A DNA stretch of 64,000 nt. Origin: Fragilariopsis cylindrus CCMP1102 (lineage: Eukaryota; Bacillariophyta; Bacillariophyceae; Bacillariales; Bacillariaceae). How positions within the stretch are numbered: position 1 is the stretch's first letter; every line of letters begins with the position of its first letter. Both the position numbers and the translations under genes were made by a program. The notes under the pieces are model-generated. The model did not search any database. It was not told where the DNA came from and saw only the letters and a program-made list of their open reading frames with translations. The DNA lies in the NCBI GenBank assembly GCA_900095095.1, contig FMBT01000357.1, forward strand, positions 1-64,000, read 5' to 3'. Positions 10,749 to 22,451 of the stretch are shown in pieces.

Positions 10749-11498
10749 AAAAATTTGACGGACAACGGACAACATGTTTGATTTAATTTTGTCAACGACT
10801 GACCGTCGGCAAATAAAAACTCCTAAATGGGACTAGATAGAGAGAGCGAGAGCGAGAGCAAGAGCGTGTCCCTCCAGCAAGGGGAGAGATAGACGACTAT
10901 TTACTGATTGCAACTTTAACTGTAGATTGCGCTTCCCTGTATGTCAATCATCAATCGTCATAAGTCAACCACTTTTTGATCGTTCAAACGAGAAATAAAA
11001 TAATGACAACAAACAACAAAATCTTAAAATTTCAAATTGTTTCCTTCGCGAATAGGGGGGGGGTTCGAGAAATCAGCAAACACTGAGGTTTTCTCGCATT
11101 ACTCAGCGTGAGAAGTACTGTACCGTACAAGTACAAGCATCATTGCTCTATATGATATAGTTCTATTAAACCTCTAGTAAATCAATTTGAGTTGCGGTAT
11201 TGATCAATGTAGATGATGACGATGATGAAGCATAAGAAAAACTGACCTGACCTTTATTCTGTAGAATAGACGAGAAGCAGTAGCAGTTAATAAATAAACT
11301 ATATCATAGAGTAGGCAATAGACATCGTACACATACATGTATGGGGCGCATTGTGTTTAGTTAGGATTATATTGATGATCATTAATGAATTTCACCCACA
11401 TATGATCTTGGAATTCTGAGTGGTGGTGTTCTTTTTTACCCTATCTTTAAGCAGGCGGAGTGTTGGGGAATTAGATAGTGTTGAATACACGTCACAAT
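10749..11498. other. Intergenic region without recognised gene
   Basis: It contains a short GA/GC-rich stretch (about 10840-10866) and a run of eight or nine G near 11056. No coding pattern was found on either strand. Confidence 0.5.
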
Positions 11499-12188
11499 CT
11501 ACATCTGTACTTCGGTTGGATCATCATTGCATCTGCTCTGGATCTTATAGAACGCAACCAGAACAAGGATTAAGAAGGAAATGGGCCAGCTAATGTAGAA
11601 GTTTGAAATGGTTGTAAATTCTAGTAGAGCAACGGAAACAATCCATAACACAAGTTGCATTGGTGACCTGAGAAACAAAAAGTCATTTCATTGCATATGT
11701 AATCTCCTGTCATGTTAGTTCTGCAAAAAGAAATGACAGAACATCTAGGTAATGTTTTTCTAGATCCAACAGACGATAGCTAAAAAGTCTCATATATGAA
11801 TCGACTTACTGGTAACCAAAAGGAGACATGAACAAGGCATATGCTCTTAGCATCAAGCAGTAGGACATTAAGACTGTGTCTATTCCTATCTGGCTGGCCA
11901 CACCAATAGCAGCTGGGAATAATAATGCAGCAGCTGTGTTGTTTGTGACGGCGTTACTGATCAAGAAGTGGCAAAATAGACAACGGCAAATACGCTACGC
12001 CTGCCGCTGAAGAGAAGAGCATGGATGAGATTTATGAAGGAAACATAACAAAACAAAACATAACATCACACACACACACACACATCAACTTGTAGTTAGT
12101 GTTACAATCTATAGCTTAGCATCCACATCTGAATTAAAACGAGAGCTGTGCAGATTCTGAAAGCAGAGCCGATTGTAATGAATAGATC
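11499..12188 (-). pseudogene. Relic of a DASS/SLC13-type anion transporter
   Basis: Three pieces on the minus strand read in transporter order. At 12188-12120 there is DLFITIGSAFRICTAL, resembling the conserved ITIGSAFG region. At about 11990-11811 there is FLISNAVTNNTAAALLFP followed by a membrane helix ending MSPFGYQ, a hallmark of the second SNxAT/PFGYQ repeat of SLC13 and SAC1-like sulfate transporters. At 11667-11499 there is SPMQLVLWIVSVALLEF and a last helix, ending at a TAG. A GTAAGT donor at about 11809 and a CAG acceptor at 11668 would join the last two in frame, but the usual segment after FGYQ is then missing; a TNMTGDY-like remnant lies between. The N-terminal half and regulatory domains are absent. 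Confidence 0.6.
12068..12084. repeat. CA microsatellite
   Basis: A short CA run within the transporter relic. Confidence 0.6.
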
Positions 12189-12312
12189 CTAACTTTCTCC
12201 ATCTCTTGCTTCTTATTCTGACAAAATAACAAACATAATCATAAGCATAATGGATTAATCTTATTTGAATGATGATAATATCATTTCTACTTCATATAAA
12301 AAACTTACACCA

Positions 12313-12341
12313 GGGGGGGGGGGGGGGGGGGAGAGAGAGAG
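12313..12341. repeat. Homopolymer of 19 G followed by a GA run
   Basis: A run of G from 12313 to 12331 passes directly into GAGAGA. It lies about 190 bp upstream of the reductase start. Runs of this length can form quadruplex structures and are prone to length error in sequencing. Confidence 0.8.
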
Positions 12342-12532
12342 AAAGTACAATTATTTCACTCAATTTGTTTATTTTAACAAAATGAGCAAAGAAAGTGTCG
12401 AATGAATGAATGAATCGAAGAATTGAATCGAATGAATCATCGGCAGATCTCATTTTTAATTTGAAGAAAAACACAGCATTATTATTTTATTATATACGAC
12501 TGGTAACTGACTGCACACTGCATAAGCAAACA

Positions 12533-13652
12533 ATGGTTTCTTTACAGTTCCTTCTTCTTGTTTTCGTTGCTTTCTTCCTGATGGTAGGACTAAAACCACA
12601 GGCGGCATTTGCCTTATCATCTACTGATCATCCTCAAAGGATTGCCTTGGTAACAGGATCAAATAAAGGTAAGATATTTTCACGATTATTATTGATCATT
12701 TAGTTTTTATCAGAAATCTAATTATTTGCCTCCGTCGTCGTCGTCATCCCCGTCGTCGTCGTCGTCCCCGTCGATCTGCGCATATTCTATACAACATCAT
12801 CAATCTTTAAATTCCAAAAACACAGGAATCGGCATTGAAATCGTTCGGAAACTCGGATCGGAGAAGAAGAAGAAAAACAACAGCAGCGACAATGCCTTCT
12901 TCTGCATTTTAGGTTGTAGAAACGAAGATTTGGGACGTGCTGCTGTTGAGAAATTGAAATCAGAAGGAATAATGGACATTGAATTTATAAGGATTGATCT
13001 GCAGGATTTGGATTCTATTAAAAATGCAGTACAACAAATAGAAGAAACATACGGAAGGTGCGATTTTTTAGTGAATAACGCGGCAGTATGTTACAATGAT
13101 CCTACTCTATATGGTACCACTTCACATACTCCGTTTGCAGACCAAGCTGAGATAACCGTGAAAACCAATTTCTTTGGAACACTTGCTCTTACGAAGGCTA
13201 TACTACCATTGATGGAAAAATCATCAGACTCACCAAGGATTATTAATATTGCTAGCTCTGCTGGACGATTATCAATTTTACCCTCACAAGATCGAAGGGA
13301 CGTTTTTTCATCAGATAAACTCAGAATGGAGGATCTTGAAAGTTATATGGTCGACTTCATCCAAGCAGCAAAACGTGGTACACACAAGAAAGAGGGTTGG
13401 CCGAATACAGGGTACGGGGTATCAAAAGTAGGAATTATTGCAATGACAAAAATTCTTGCACGAGATAACAAAAATAATAAGTTTATGGTAAATAGTATCG
13501 ATCCTGGATACTGCTCAACTGATCAGAATAACAATCAAGGTTTTATCTCTGCCGAACGAGGTGCAATCACGCCGTACTTACTAGCAACAATTGAACCAGA
13601 ACGATATGTTACCGGTATGCATTGGTACCAAGAAAAAGAGATCGAATGGTAA
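12533..13652 (+). CDS. Short-chain dehydrogenase, carbonyl reductase (CBR1)-like, probably plastid-targeted
   Basis: Exons 12533-12668 and 12826-13652 are joined across a 157-bp intron, giving 320 aa. The splice restores the NAD(P)-binding motif TGSNKGIG. Further SDR signatures are NNAAV, INIASSAG (catalytic Ser) and YGVSKVG (catalytic Tyr and Lys). The end, with SIDPGYCSTD, an ERGAITPYL segment and a terminal EIEW, parallels human carbonyl reductase 1 (GAETPVYLA and VEQW), so NADPH-dependent reduction of carbonyls is likely. The ATG at 12533 starts a hydrophobic signal (MVSLQFLLLVFVAFFL) ending KPQAAFALSS, an ASAFAP-type junction that suggests import into the complex plastid; this is inference. 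The intron is rich in GTC repeats. The substrate is unknown. Confidence 0.83.
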
Positions 13653-14768
13653 TGATATGTACCTACATACGATGAGCAGTAAAACATTCATAACGTAACC
13701 GATTGTGAGTTCTGTATGCCGTACCTGGGAAATTGAACATTAAAAAAGTGATGCATGCTCTCGTAAAAATCTACTATTTTTAAACAAATCTAACAAACGA
13801 CACGCACAGTGGTTAAACTCCTTCGCTTATCATTCACGCCTTCACTTTTCCTCTCTAAAGAAAAGCATATGATGTTCAACTTAGTACAATAGGAAATGAC
13901 ACGTTATGGAATAGTTGTATTTTTACTGATATGATCGATTTCAAATCAAAATTCTATCCACGCCAGATGATTTTACTCCTGGCTTTTTTTTGTTATGTCT
14001 ATAATTATTTTCATTATTATTTTATATAGTAGCTATACTATTAAATAGTTATATAAATTAACAGAATTGAATCATTCGCATAGCTCATTCTCTTTGCTAC
14101 TCATAAGAGAGTTGGAATGATCCGATCCAGTCAAATTTTATTGTGTCGTGTCGAACGATGATAACCTTTTGAGTATATTCTAGGGTGCAGTAACAGATTT
14201 TTTAAAACAGGATGATGATGGATACAACAGAAAATCCAGCAATATCGTTGTTTTGTTCTGTTCTGTTGAAACTCTTTCCTCACAAAGATTTTTCTTCAGA
14301 TTAAATTAATGATCGTCATTACTAACCTCTGCTGCGGTGAAACAACGTTCATTCTTTCTCTGACATCGATGCGTATATTATTGAATCGTCTGTTTTCTGA
14401 ATAGTCGTAGGATGCTTACATATAGTTTATGTGTGACAATACTTCGTGCTTAATCATGTTTGTATAATCACACATACGTGCAGATCATATTAATGATAAT
14501 CTATATTTGTCGTTGACAACATCATACATGTATGCCTTAGTATAAAAATCGTGTGATTTTTCTCCGTCGTCGTGTTTATTCAAAGCTTCGATTTACTCTA
14601 TGTCTCATCTTGCCATGTTGTACTGAATAATTTGTTTCATGTTCCCTTACGTCGCAGCCACCACTGCATGAAGCCTTCGTAACCGATATTTCCCATGTTG
14701 TCCGTAAAAGTACTACCACCACAAATGTTCTGTGTTGCTTCTGGACATAAAAATATACCCAAAAGTAC
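13653..14768. other. Intergenic region without recognised gene
   Basis: AT-rich sequence between convergent 3' ends. A short frame antisense to the protease tail continues into it, but it has no recognisable content. Confidence 0.5.
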
Positions 14769-16103
14769 TCAAGGAAGTTGTAATCCCAAACCCCCACCGA
14801 GGATACCATTCCGTCTCGCTGGACCACCACCAGCCGAACCACCCATTCCATTGGAAATTTTATCACGACCACTGGTAGATTTTGGATAGCATGTACCTGT
14901 ACCAAAATTACATCGTTTGCTACAACAATCATCGACCTTTGTACACATTGCACCACGATTGCCACAAGTTTCAATAGGTGGTGGTGTTACAGGATTTGGA
15001 GTGGGAGACTCAGTAGTCGGAACGGTAGTATTGATGTTGCTGCCAGTTAATGAAAAATCTTCATCACGATTGTCGGCTATTCCAATAATTTCATTACAGT
15101 CCACATAGTCGGGAACACCATCAGCATTCATTGTGCACATCGTTTTTACAATCCAATCATAAAAATAAGATATCCGTGAATACACACCAGGATACTCTTC
15201 ATCGGCACAACCTCGTCCCCACGAGACGATACCAACTAACCGATCATCGTTGGAATTATCATTAGGTGTTAATAATAATGGTCCACCAGAATCACCATAA
15301 CATGCATCTTTATTCGGTGCCTCGGCACATAACATATCGTCATCGATTTCACCACGATGAGCACGACGACATATATCACTACTCACATAATTGACATCCA
15401 CTTGATGTAAATAATCTGCAAAGTCTGTTTCTTTTTCCGCTGGATTCGTGTCACCAAAACCAATCACAGTCATTGCTTGTCCTGGTTCATTTATTTCTGT
15501 TCGCTCTAATTTTACATATTGTATATCGGTAATATCATCTGCTAATTCAAATAATGCAATATCATTATTGTAGGTAAAATCATCATATAATGGATGGACT
15601 GTCCGATTCACTATTAAAGATTCGATACCACCAGAAAATTTACTAGGACCGATCGCAAAATCTTTATCAGCATCACGGCAATGAGCAGCTGTCAAGACAA
15701 ATCGTGACGATATCAACACAGCACCTGACAATATAATTTCAAATAGATTAAAAGATAAAGAGTGAGTGAGTGAGTGAGTGAGTGAGTGAGAGAAGGGGGG
15801 GGTGTATAGAACGTTCATTAAAACAACAAGAATCTCTTCGGGATCCACCCCTGACTTATTGAACTTACCACACAAACTTTCACCATTCATAATGGCATAA
15901 TATGGGAAACGACCCAGTTCCGATTTTCCTCCACCGATGATTCGAAGTGTCTTAGTGGGTAGTAGTTCATTTGTGTTTAGCCCACGCAACGACGACGACG
16001 ATGACGATGACGACGATCGTACGGAAGATGAGACGAGTAGTACTGCTATCAATGGAAGTAGTAGTGAAGATAAAATAGGATTATTCATCTTTATTGTTGT
16101 CAT
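14769..16103 (-). CDS. Secreted trypsin-like serine protease with C-terminal cysteine-rich knot
   Basis: Exons 16103-15869 and 15724-14769 are joined across a 144-bp intron (GTAAGT..TGTCAG) that stays in frame and contains a TGAG repeat; the product is 396 aa. It has a signal peptide (ILSSLLLPLIAVLLV), a short propeptide and the activation site TLRIIGG. The S1 domain has LTAAHC, YNNDIALFEL and CYGDSGGP, so the His/Asp/Ser triad is complete. The residue six before the Ser is Asp (NKDACYGDSGG), the trypsin-type pocket for Arg/Lys. A Thr/Pro linker leads to a six-cysteine module (CGNRGAMC, then DDCCSKRC) and a Gly-rich tail with GRDKIS. Two relatives with the same tail lie at 31.6-34.3 and 49.5-51.5 kb. 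Secretion is expected. Confidence 0.87.
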   Translation of the reverse strand: MTTIKMNNPILSSLLLPLIAVLLVSSSVRSSSSSSSSSLRGLNTNELLPTKTLRIIGGGKSELGRFPYYAIMNGESLCGKFNKSGVDPEEILVVLMNVLYTPPFSHSLTHSLTHSLSFNLFEIILSGAVLISSRFVLTAAHCRDADKDFAIGPSKFSGGIESLIVNRTVHPLYDDFTYNNDIALFELADDITDIQYVKLERTEINEPGQAMTVIGFGDTNPAEKETDFADYLHQVDVNYVSSDICRRAHRGEIDDDMLCAEAPNKDACYGDSGGPLLLTPNDNSNDDRLVGIVSWGRGCADEEYPGVYSRISYFYDWIVKTMCTMNADGVPDYVDCNEIIGIADNRDEDFSLTGSNINTTVPTTESPTPNPVTPPPIETCGNRGAMCTKVDDCCSKRCNFGTGTCYPKSTSGRDKISNGMGGSAGGGPARRNGILGGGLGLQLP

Positions 16104-17168
16104 TGTTATCGAATAATCTTTGTATTGGTTGATTCTTCTCTTTTGAATTATGTACTGACGGACTGGTTATAGTAAAAGGTTAAATCCGGAAGGGATTATG
16201 ATGATGATGTGTACCGGTATATCGATTGTAGATTTGTGGTTGTGGATGGGGCTGCCTTTTAGGCGTGAACTACCAGTATCGATTTTCGTCAAAGCAAGGA
16301 GATGATCGCGTCAGATTTACGCGTACCGCACTTTGTTTTGTTTCTAATTCGCCACAAATCGTCATAGAAAAATTTGATGGTCACATTCAATGACAAAAAC
16401 TGGCTATGTTGTTATATATGCCCACATATAATAGGCCATCTTCACACGATTCGCTCATAGTACTAAGTATTGTATGTTGTTTCAACTCCGAATTGACGGA
16501 AACTTTCATGGAACTTTTAAAGTTTTTTTTAAGGTTTTTAAATATATGAAAGAATGTTTAAAAGAAGATTGATACACCAGCTTTAAGTTTATCAGACATC
16601 AAATCCTCCTACACAATAGAGAACATATATGTTATATTAAGGACAAATGATATGAACTAGTATGAATGCAATAAATACATTATTTTGTCAACTAGAATTG
16701 CCCGAAGATGAGCTGTGTATTGTGAAACCACCAGCGTGATGGCCTGATTTGACATATTATATTGGAAGTTAAATAAGATATATATTGTACGTGCGGAATG
16801 TATTGGTGATAGTTGCAGAGTGATACCAATCAGTACTACACAAAAGTAATGAAGTGATCAGCAGCATCTATCTCGTAGTGTATAGAAGATGACAACAACA
16901 CATAGTTCGATTCCACGTGGCATCATCTACAGAGGCGTACTAGTAGATATATATATATATATATTATATATATATATACACACCCAATTACAATATTTTG
17001 GCAGAGGCTGTGCAGTATTTAAGTAGTTATCTATACTTAAGCAGTCTGTATTATCCTGACAGTGATATATCATATCTTTCTCAGACTCTTAAACTATATT
17101 CCAGTGTAATAAACCTTGGATCTTCAACAGGACCATAATTTTAGTATTGTCACCAGGGTTCATCACCA
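16104..17168. other. Intergenic region with AT repeat
   Basis: No gene is seen. A long TA dinucleotide run covers about 16946-16979. The part next to 16103 must hold the promoter of the protease gene. Confidence 0.55.
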
Positions 17169-18433
17169 CTAGAACCGAAACTCATTTCGTCGCATAAGTT
17201 CACGAAAAGACGTCGTAGCAATAGTCGCGCGGGGGGAGCCTTCGGGGGTAGTTGCAACTGCTTGTGGCGGCGACATTGTTGATTCCTCTCGTCCTCGTTG
17301 TCCTCCTCCTCCACTATCACCGCCACCAAACGCAACAGTAGTGGATAACGATGGTTCCTTTGTTTCTAGTTGTTCCGTTACGGCTGTGGATGGGCGTTGT
17401 TCAGGATTTGATGTAGTTCTTCCTCCACTGTAAGGTTGGTGTTGGTGTTGGTGTTGGTGTTGCTGATTCCTTTCAAATCGGATTGTTAATGGTCTTTCGG
17501 TAAGGGAACCGATGATTTTTAAAGCATCCCCAACTGATTTTATTTTAATATTCTCTAGTAGTTGAATGCTTCCCACCGAAATCAATATATCACCAGGATA
17601 TATGATATTTTTGTATCTATTGGCTACACTGGTAACAATAACTATCACCATATCCTCTATACCACCGATACTGATATCCAGTCCTAATTTGTGTGTGTGT
17701 GAAATTCAACATTGAAACGTAGAATACTAGTAGCAGCATTTTTCTTGCTCGTGCCCACGTGATCATTCATTTTCGAATAATCAGGTACTATGACAGTACC
17801 AATACTATCATCATTGACATTATCATCGACGGCAGGGATAGAACTCATACTTTCAGCAGAATCGTAACTGTCGAAACTACTACCAGACCTTGCAACAGTT
17901 TCAGGATTCTTCTTACTATTGATGATGATGGCCGCCTCGCCGTCGTATTCATCATAATCAAAACTACCAATATCATTATCCTTCTTCTTATTTTCGGCTG
18001 ATTCTAATTCCATAGGATCCGGATTGGATTCCTCGGTGTTCTTTGACTCGAAACTATCAATGTCTGTGATGTTATCTTTCCTGTTGTTGCCACTATTGAT
18101 ATTGTTACCGGTATTATTGTTACTGTTATTGTTACTGTTATTGATATTGATATGAGTATTGACGTCATCAACATTATTTCTTGTAGAATCATCATCAATA
18201 GTAGAAGGAAAGCATTCCTCGTAAATTCTCATTAGATCAATAATACCTCTCCTGGTATTTTTGACGTCCTCGTCGTTGAATTTTGATGATGATTCTTCAT
18301 TTGTACTTCTTGGTTTCAAAAAACTCGTGGTATGATGAATATAGTTGTCTTCCTGCATCATAATATTAGGTCTCCCATCCTCACTAATACCGTCATCACT
18401 ATCCCAGGGATAACACTCGTTGGCCAACTCCAT
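17169..18433 (-). CDS. Acidic PDZ-domain protein, split by a frameshift at a CA repeat
   Basis: The first frame (18433-17684, 249 aa) is acidic and Asn/Ser-rich and begins MELANECYPWDSDDG. It ends in ILRFNVEFHTHTN and a stop. The stop lies immediately after a CA dinucleotide run (17691-17701). The next frame continues without its own start as KLGLDISIGG, then YPGDILISVGS, SVGDALKIIG and RPLTIRFER, which together form a PDZ domain whose first strand is the LRFNVEF piece of frame one. Removing one CA unit would make the reading frame continuous, so this is a repeat-length frameshift, an allele or a sequence error, not two genes. After the PDZ domain comes a His/Gln repeat and a Ser/Gly-rich tail to 17169. 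PDZ domains bind C-terminal peptides; the partner is unknown. Confidence 0.65.
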
Positions 18434-19146
18434 CGTTACTCTCGGTGATAGATTTGTGTCAATCTAATTGTCGCTGCCGTTACTACTTTCTCATATATTT
18501 GGTACTGTAGAATAGGGTCAAGAAACAAAAAAGTTTGTTCCTATCCTTGTTTGGGGTAAATAATGCATATTATACACGATCGTGTGTTTATATATTGGAA
18601 AATAAATCAATACATCATCACTATTAATTTATCTGAGACGCTACGCACAACCCTCCCTTTGTCATCGGCGTCGACACGCTGTGGCAACAATTCTTAGTTG
18701 TAACAACAAAAAACCCCATTTTTCTTTTTCTTTTTCGAAGTTTGAATATATTCAATATCTTCTTTCAGTTCAAATCTATTGATGGTCCTATCGCATCAGA
18801 AACTCTCGAACATGTGTTTATTACTCTATAATATAGTATCGTATTTGATAATTATATATTACAACCGAATACTTCCACGGTAATGATAAAGAATATTCTT
18901 CCAGAATGTTCAGAAGTTTTCATCAAACAGGATACAGTACTTCAAGTAATGATAACAAATCCAATATAGAGCACGACTCAGATTTTCAGCGAGTCGATCG
19001 GGTCGAGAGGTCGAGAATTTAGAAAACAAAATTGTTGCCAAGAATTATTGCCAAACTAGCAAACCCAGGCAGAATAAAAACACAACATACTTTTCATTCC
19101 TCGTAATAAAGATAGAGTAGTAGATGACAATCTATAAGCAAACGAC
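18434..19146. other. Divergent intergenic region
   Basis: No gene is seen. Genes diverge from both sides, so both promoters should lie here. Confidence 0.5.
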
Positions 19147-20758
19147 ATGAAGGAGTATGAAAAGAACCATCTCATATCCGTATCAATATCTAGCTGCAGC
19201 GGTGGTGGCAATGGTGGCGGATATGATGGCAGAATGATCATCATGGAATCTTGCAACTGCTCTATGAACAAGCGAAGAACAATAAGGAAAGGAACAACGG
19301 GACAACTACGACAACGACGGCGTCATCGAATTCGCACTCGTGCCAGCAATCGTCATAGCCTTCATTCGTCGCTTGCACTATTCGTCCTAGCCTTTACCTC
19401 CTGGATAGACGATACATGTATATTATTCTTAGATGCTCAAGCTAGTAGTGACGTTCTTGTATCTTCCAACGATGGTATTGATTCTTTTTCTTCTTTCGAC
19501 GACAACGACAACAGCAGCAATAACAACAATTCACGATCATCAGGTGATGGACGACTTAAGGAGAGATTATCACGTAAAGTATTCCACGTAACGACGGCAG
19601 CGGAATTGAATACATCACCATGGACGAAGAAGAAGAAGAAGAAGAAGAAGAACGATGCCAATAATAGTATTGTCGCGAAAAATGTGAACAACGATGATAA
19701 TAATAAAGAAAGAATCGTTCCAATATCACAAGAGGAAGACTCGTCCTCATTATTGTCGACGACGATACAAAAACTCCTTCCATTTCTTCAACGAGGACTT
19801 CTTCTTTTCGCGTTGTCTTCATTGGCTGTCTTGGAAAGGAATCCATCATCAGTATCAGGCAGCATACTGATGTCATCGTCGTCGTCATCATCAACTACAA
19901 CTGCGACTGCCGCTGCCGCTGTTAGTCAAAGTAATTTCTCATTCTCATTCTTACCTCCTTTCGCTGCTACAATCATGACGAAGTTTAGGAACAATATTAA
20001 AAATCTTGTTGTTCCACATCGTTTGAATTGGATGAAATTATATACTCTACCAACTGAATTATTACCATCACTGTCCAGTGCATTATTAATAGCATGGGTA
20101 CCCACGTTATGTTTCCAAGGTGCATGGTGGGAATTATCCTTTTTACTGTTATCCTTTACATCCTCGCATGAGTTACGACAATACCTGATAACACAAATTA
20201 TTCCAACCATGAGTTCCACCATACAAAAATTACTTTGGAGTGAATTTTGGAAACATATCTGGGAATATATGTTACGTCCATTCCCATATAATATGTTAGT
20301 TCCAACAACAACTAGTTTTAGACAACAAAAATATCCACAACAATCGAATAATAATGACAATAATAGTAGTAATAATAATGATGACAATGAACTACTTTTC
20401 AGGACATCATCATTTCAAAATATTCGATTGTATCTATCCGATGTCTGGACGAAAAAAGTAAATAAACGAATCGACACATGGACGATATCCTCCATGAAGG
20501 CAGTCTTACAAAAAAATGTTCAATCTTCTGTCACTAGTATAGTGGAAGATTCATTTACATTTACTACGAATGACGATATCACACGGATGATCGAAATGGA
20601 AGAAGAAGAAGAAGAAGATTCCAACAACAATAACGACAATAACGACAACGACAGTGAGATATCCTCATTGGAAGAATCGGAAGTAATAGCAGCAACAGAA
20701 ACAGAATCTGAATCAGAATCTGAACCACCACCACTATTGCCAGAAGAAGAAATAACAA

Positions 20759-20790
<32 letters not shown>

Positions 20791-20913
20791 GTAGAAGAAG
20801 AAGAAGGAGCTGTTGACAATGATGCTATAGATTATTCTGCTTCTTCTCCGACGGAGACGATGACGACGGAACAACAACAAGGAGAAGAAGAAGATGACAG
20901 CAATGAGGATTAA
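19147..20913 (+). CDS. Predicted membrane protein with acidic tail, unknown function, 588 aa
   Basis: Not recognised. It has an Arg-rich N-terminal stretch (about residues 40-65), a hydrophobic segment at about 75-95 (LALFVLAFTSWI), a second at about 215-235 (GLLLFALSSLAVL), and a hydrophobic region at about 300-345 with several Trp (SALLIAWVPTLCFQGAWWEL), likely two membrane passes. The C-terminal 110 residues are almost all Glu, Asp, Asn and Ser, encoded by GAA/GAC repeats. The intervening region (FWKHIWEYMLRPFPYNML) is the best candidate for a conserved core. The ATG at 19147 is the first in frame. The long acidic antisense frames are shadows of the triplet repeats. Confidence 0.6.
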
Positions 20914-21131
20914 GTAGTCTAGCATAACTAAGTGGTTAGATTAACGTATAATGTGCTCCAATTAGAAAACAAGCATATATATATATATATATGTATGTAC
21001 AACGTATCCCTTTTATTATACAGTAGTATTATTTATCGTTTTTTAAGTTCGTTCTTGTTTTTACTTCATTCTTTTCTATTATGTATCATCATTCATCATT
21101 CATTCATTCATTCTTTTCCACATTATCATCC

Positions 21132-21798
21132 TCATTCATCACCAGGTTCTTTCCCTTCTTCCACTAAAAATTCTTTTAATTCGGTCCATAAATTATCACG
21201 ATCCTCACCCTCCACTGCACCATGTAGTTTGGAGGATATTTCTTGATCAGGATTACTTGCATACCATAAATTACAGATGTACGATGATTGTGATTGTGAT
21301 TGTGATTGTTGTGTCTCACTTTTGTCTTCGTCTTTTCCAACTTCTTCTGCTTCCCCATCTACTACTACAACATCAGAATCATCTACTACTACTACTACTA
21401 CAGGTAAGGCATTTTTATCACTAATATAAACTGGTGGTCCATTTTTTAATAATCGTCGTAATTCTGCTTGACAATCGGTAGTTTTTACACGTTCGATAAA
21501 ATCAGGAAATTGTGTTTTTAATAACTGTTCTACCACTGATTGTTCATACCTACATGGATACCACAACATACTGGGATATAGTTGATATTCCACTATATAG
21601 ATAGAGTAGAAAGGATGAGTATACAACAATACGATACGATACAATGAGTATGAGTATGAGATTTTTGATCAAAGAAAAGAAGTGATTAGTAGAATATATA
21701 GATTCATTCGTACCGTAATTTCCATCTTCTTCCGTGATATCTTCCATGTTGCAATAGCATTCCATGCCTTCGGTTGGTTTCCCATGAGTCGTCGACAT
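21132..21798 (-). CDS. Small protein of unknown function, two exons, 181 aa
   Basis: Exons 21798-21714 and 21592-21132 are joined across a 121-bp intron (GTACGA..TATAG). The join reads EEDGNYVEYQLYPSMLWYPC and keeps the frame. The protein has a scatter of Cys (ECYC, WYPC, TTDC, YICNLW), a helical segment (SVVEQLLKTQFPDFIERV), then RLLKNGPPVYISDKNALP, a Val/Asp tract, a Ser/Gln repeat and a C-terminal part (CNLWYASNPDQEISSKLHG) with an acidic end. The pattern of a Cys followed by a helix and a short strand faintly recalls thioredoxin-like folds, but no family can be named. The start at 21798 is the first ATG after stops in that frame. Confidence 0.6.
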
Positions 21799-22451
21799 TG
21801 TTGGTCCAATTTTTTTTGTTTTGTTCTGTTCCAGCAGTGGTTTTTTATTACTGTTGTACGGTAGTATGGTCCTTGCTTGTATATAGTCTCCGTTTCTTCG
21901 TCTCTCGTTTGGAAAAGTCTTCTTGGGTCGATCTCAACAAAGGTGTATTGTAACAAGTCTCAAGTCGATGATTGAATTTGGTTGTCGTTGAATGTTCACC
22001 TTGGCGCGCATTATTGGTGTGTTTCAAATTTCTTTGAGTCACGGCGCGCGTGAACATCCTCAATCCTCAACATCTTTGACACACCATATTCGAATATCAT
22101 CATCTACACATTCTTCAACATACGACATGCTCATCAAAATTCTGTCACAGAATTTAGCATTGACCACAATAAAAGCAGAACAGAAGGAATGTATTTGTTC
22201 TTTTGTACTGTGTACGTAAATACGAGAACTTATTATTATTACCTCTCGCTCGTCATCCATCAAAAGTGCTAGTCGTGCCGATCATTGTTTCGTTCATGGT
22301 TCAATAAGGTACGTTTATTTTCTTTTGAGTTTAGATTTATTTTCTTTTGAGTTGAGATAAGTGTTGAGCAGTTGATATTCTGCCAGAATCAATCAACCAC
22401 AAACCAATTAAACAAATAACACTTCAAACTTTGCTTTTTCAACAGAGTGTC
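21799..22451. promoter_or_regulatory. Divergent promoter region
   Basis: About 650 bp between two divergently transcribed genes. No coding exon was found. The motif ttttcttttgagtt occurs twice near 22318-22352. It must contain both promoters; no specific element can be named. Confidence 0.4.

Noticed and set aside
17691-17701. An intron joining the two PDZ frames
   Set aside because: No GT..AG pair around the CA run restores the frame without removing conserved PDZ residues; a one-unit repeat change is simpler.
20520-20925. Antisense frames of Ser, Phe or Val runs opposite the acidic tail
   Set aside because: They are created by GAA/GAC triplet repeats of the sense gene and have no own start context or domain.
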